Below, one piece after another: positions 5,537 to 6,493 of a stretch of 6,493 bases of DNA (position 1 is the stretch's first letter; each line of letters begins with the position of its first letter). The stretch lies in NCBI GenBank assembly GCA_025057335.1, contig JANWXG010000153.1, positions 1-6,493 of the forward strand, in the 5' to 3' direction. The DNA is from a bacterium. Lineage in GTDB: Bacteria > Armatimonadota > HRBIN16. The position numbers were made by a program, and so were the translations under genes. The notes below the pieces were generated by a model, which saw nothing but the letters and a program-made list of their open reading frames with translations, was not told where the DNA came from and did no database searches.

Positions 5537-6493
5537 GCAAAAGCGTACGGCTATGGCTGGGCATCAACGGCGCGTTCCTCACCCGCCGCTGGGAGGAACC
5601 CGATAACTGGATGCGTCTCACCCGCGAGTGCGGCTACCGTGTGCACTCCTTCTGTGCGGATGTGCTCGACCCCTTCTTTTCTGGCGATAGAGAGTACCAG
5701 ATGGAGACCGCCCGCGCCACCCGCGAGGCAGCGCAGAGGTACGGCGTCTTCATCAACGACATCTACACGGGCGTGGCGACCCATCGCTTTCACGGACTAA
5801 GCCACTCCGACCCGCGCGTGCGCCAGCGCATGAAGGAGTGGATTCTACAGTGTGCGGATATCGCTAGTGCGATGGGCGTGGACGCCATTGGCGGGCACTG
5901 GGACGCCTTCTCGGTGGAGGTGCTTTCCGACCCGGCACGTCACGCGGAGGCACTGCGCCGCCAGTATGCCATCTTTCGCGAGTTGTCCGAAGCGCTGGCA
6001 GCAAAAGGCATCCGTGCACTGTATCAGGAGCAGATGTATATCCCCAGCGAGTCGCCTTGGACGCTGGCGGAGGCAGAGCGTTTCCTCGTAGAGGTCAACC
6101 GCGAGCGTCGGGGCATTCCCGTGTATCTGACGCTGGACGTGGGACACTGCGCGGGGATGCACTACGGCTTGAGCGGAGCCGACCTCGACTACACCGAGTG
6201 GGTTCGCCGCTTCGGCACAGCTGCAGAGGTCATCCATCTGCAGCAGACTCCTCCCGACGCCAGCGCGCACTGGGCGTTCACTCCCGAGTATAACGCAAGG
6301 GGACACATCGAGATACCGAAGGTGCTCGACGCGCTCGCGGAAAGCCTGCGCACCCGTGACGAGCAGCCCTGGGCGGATTGGCTGCCCCTGCCGCAGAACA
6401 TCTACCTCATCTGCGAGATTATCCCTGGTTCCACCAAGCGCGAGGACGTGCTGCTGGACGAGTTGAAGCGCAACGCAGAGTACCTGCGCCAGT
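5533..6493 (+). CDS. Sugar phosphate isomerase/epimerase, AP-endonuclease-2 TIM-barrel family (3'-partial)
   Basis: The frame runs from ATG 5533 to the window edge (320 codons, no stop), close to a full family length. It looks like a xylose-isomerase-like TIM barrel (AP_endonuc_2), whose members isomerise or epimerise sugars, keto-sugars or their phosphates with a divalent metal. Candidate ligands appear in the expected order: Glu166 (YQEQM), Asp202 and His205 (LTLDVGH), His235 (VIHLQQ) and Glu295 (ICEIIPG). GGHWDAF (120-126) and GHIEIPKVLDAL (257-268) are further barrel-strand motifs. There is no signal peptide, so it is cytoplasmic. A GGAGGAG Shine-Dalgarno site lies inside the end of the upstream gene, and the ATG overlaps that gene's TGA, so the two are translationally coupled. 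The true substrate is unknown; I would not assign DNA endonuclease activity despite the superfamily name. Confidence 0.9.
   Translation, partial: MSKSVRLWLGINGAFLTRRWEEPDNWMRLTRECGYRVHSFCADVLDPFFSGDREYQMETARATREAAQRYGVFINDIYTGVATHRFHGLSHSDPRVRQRMKEWILQCADIASAMGVDAIGGHWDAFSVEVLSDPARHAEALRRQYAIFRELSEALAAKGIRALYQEQMYIPSESPWTLAEAERFLVEVNRERRGIPVYLTLDVGHCAGMHYGLSGADLDYTEWVRRFGTAAEVIHLQQTPPDASAHWAFTPEYNARGHIEIPKVLDALAESLRTRDEQPWADWLPLPQNIYLICEIIPGSTKREDVLLDELKRNAEYLRQ

Noticed and set aside
5845..6401. - strand open frames of 153 and 70 codons under the isomerase/epimerase gene
   Set aside because: They are antisense to a frame with a full set of metal-ligand motifs and a coupled start; they have no ribosome-binding sites.

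Overview
The window is a compact bacterial stretch of moderately high GC with seven protein genes, short intergenic gaps and no RNA genes, mobile elements or CRISPR arrays that I could see. The gene types are a coiled-coil protein with a PD-(D/E)XK-like end, a Tat-exported GFO/IDH/MocA oxidoreductase, secreted proteins of no clear family, and an AP-endonuclease-2-type sugar isomerase/epimerase. Together they resemble free-living, often thermophilic lineages such as Armatimonadota or relatives. That placement is a low-confidence impression, because no marker gene is present.

Layout: (1) 1-777, + strand, the 3' part of a long coiled-coil protein built of near-identical heptad repeats and ending in a nuclease-like domain. 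(2) 778-818, a perfect 12-bp hairpin between convergent genes. (3) 819-5100, a - strand block transcribed right to left: two adjacent secreted proteins that look like diverged tandem paralogues, then an ApbE-type flavin transferase, then a Tat-signal GFO/IDH/MocA oxidoreductase with its own strong promoter. (4) 5101-5197, a divergent intergenic region. (5) 5198 to the end, + strand: a small alkyltransferase-like protein lacking the catalytic cysteine, translationally coupled (ATGA overlap) to a sugar isomerase/epimerase that runs off the window.

How the genes may work together: the two secreted proteins and apbE are closely spaced and probably co-transcribed, but neither secreted protein shows a flavinylation motif, so a functional link is unproven. 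The oxidoreductase and the isomerase/epimerase belong to superfamilies often found together in carbohydrate catabolism, but here they are on opposite strands and separated by other genes. I see no clear new multi-gene system. The most unusual points are the tandem pair of secreted proteins, one of them methionine-rich; the cysteine-less, apparently arginine-finger-less alkyltransferase-like protein coupled to a sugar enzyme; a long hairpin just ahead of apbE; and the recently duplicated heptad repeats at the left edge.
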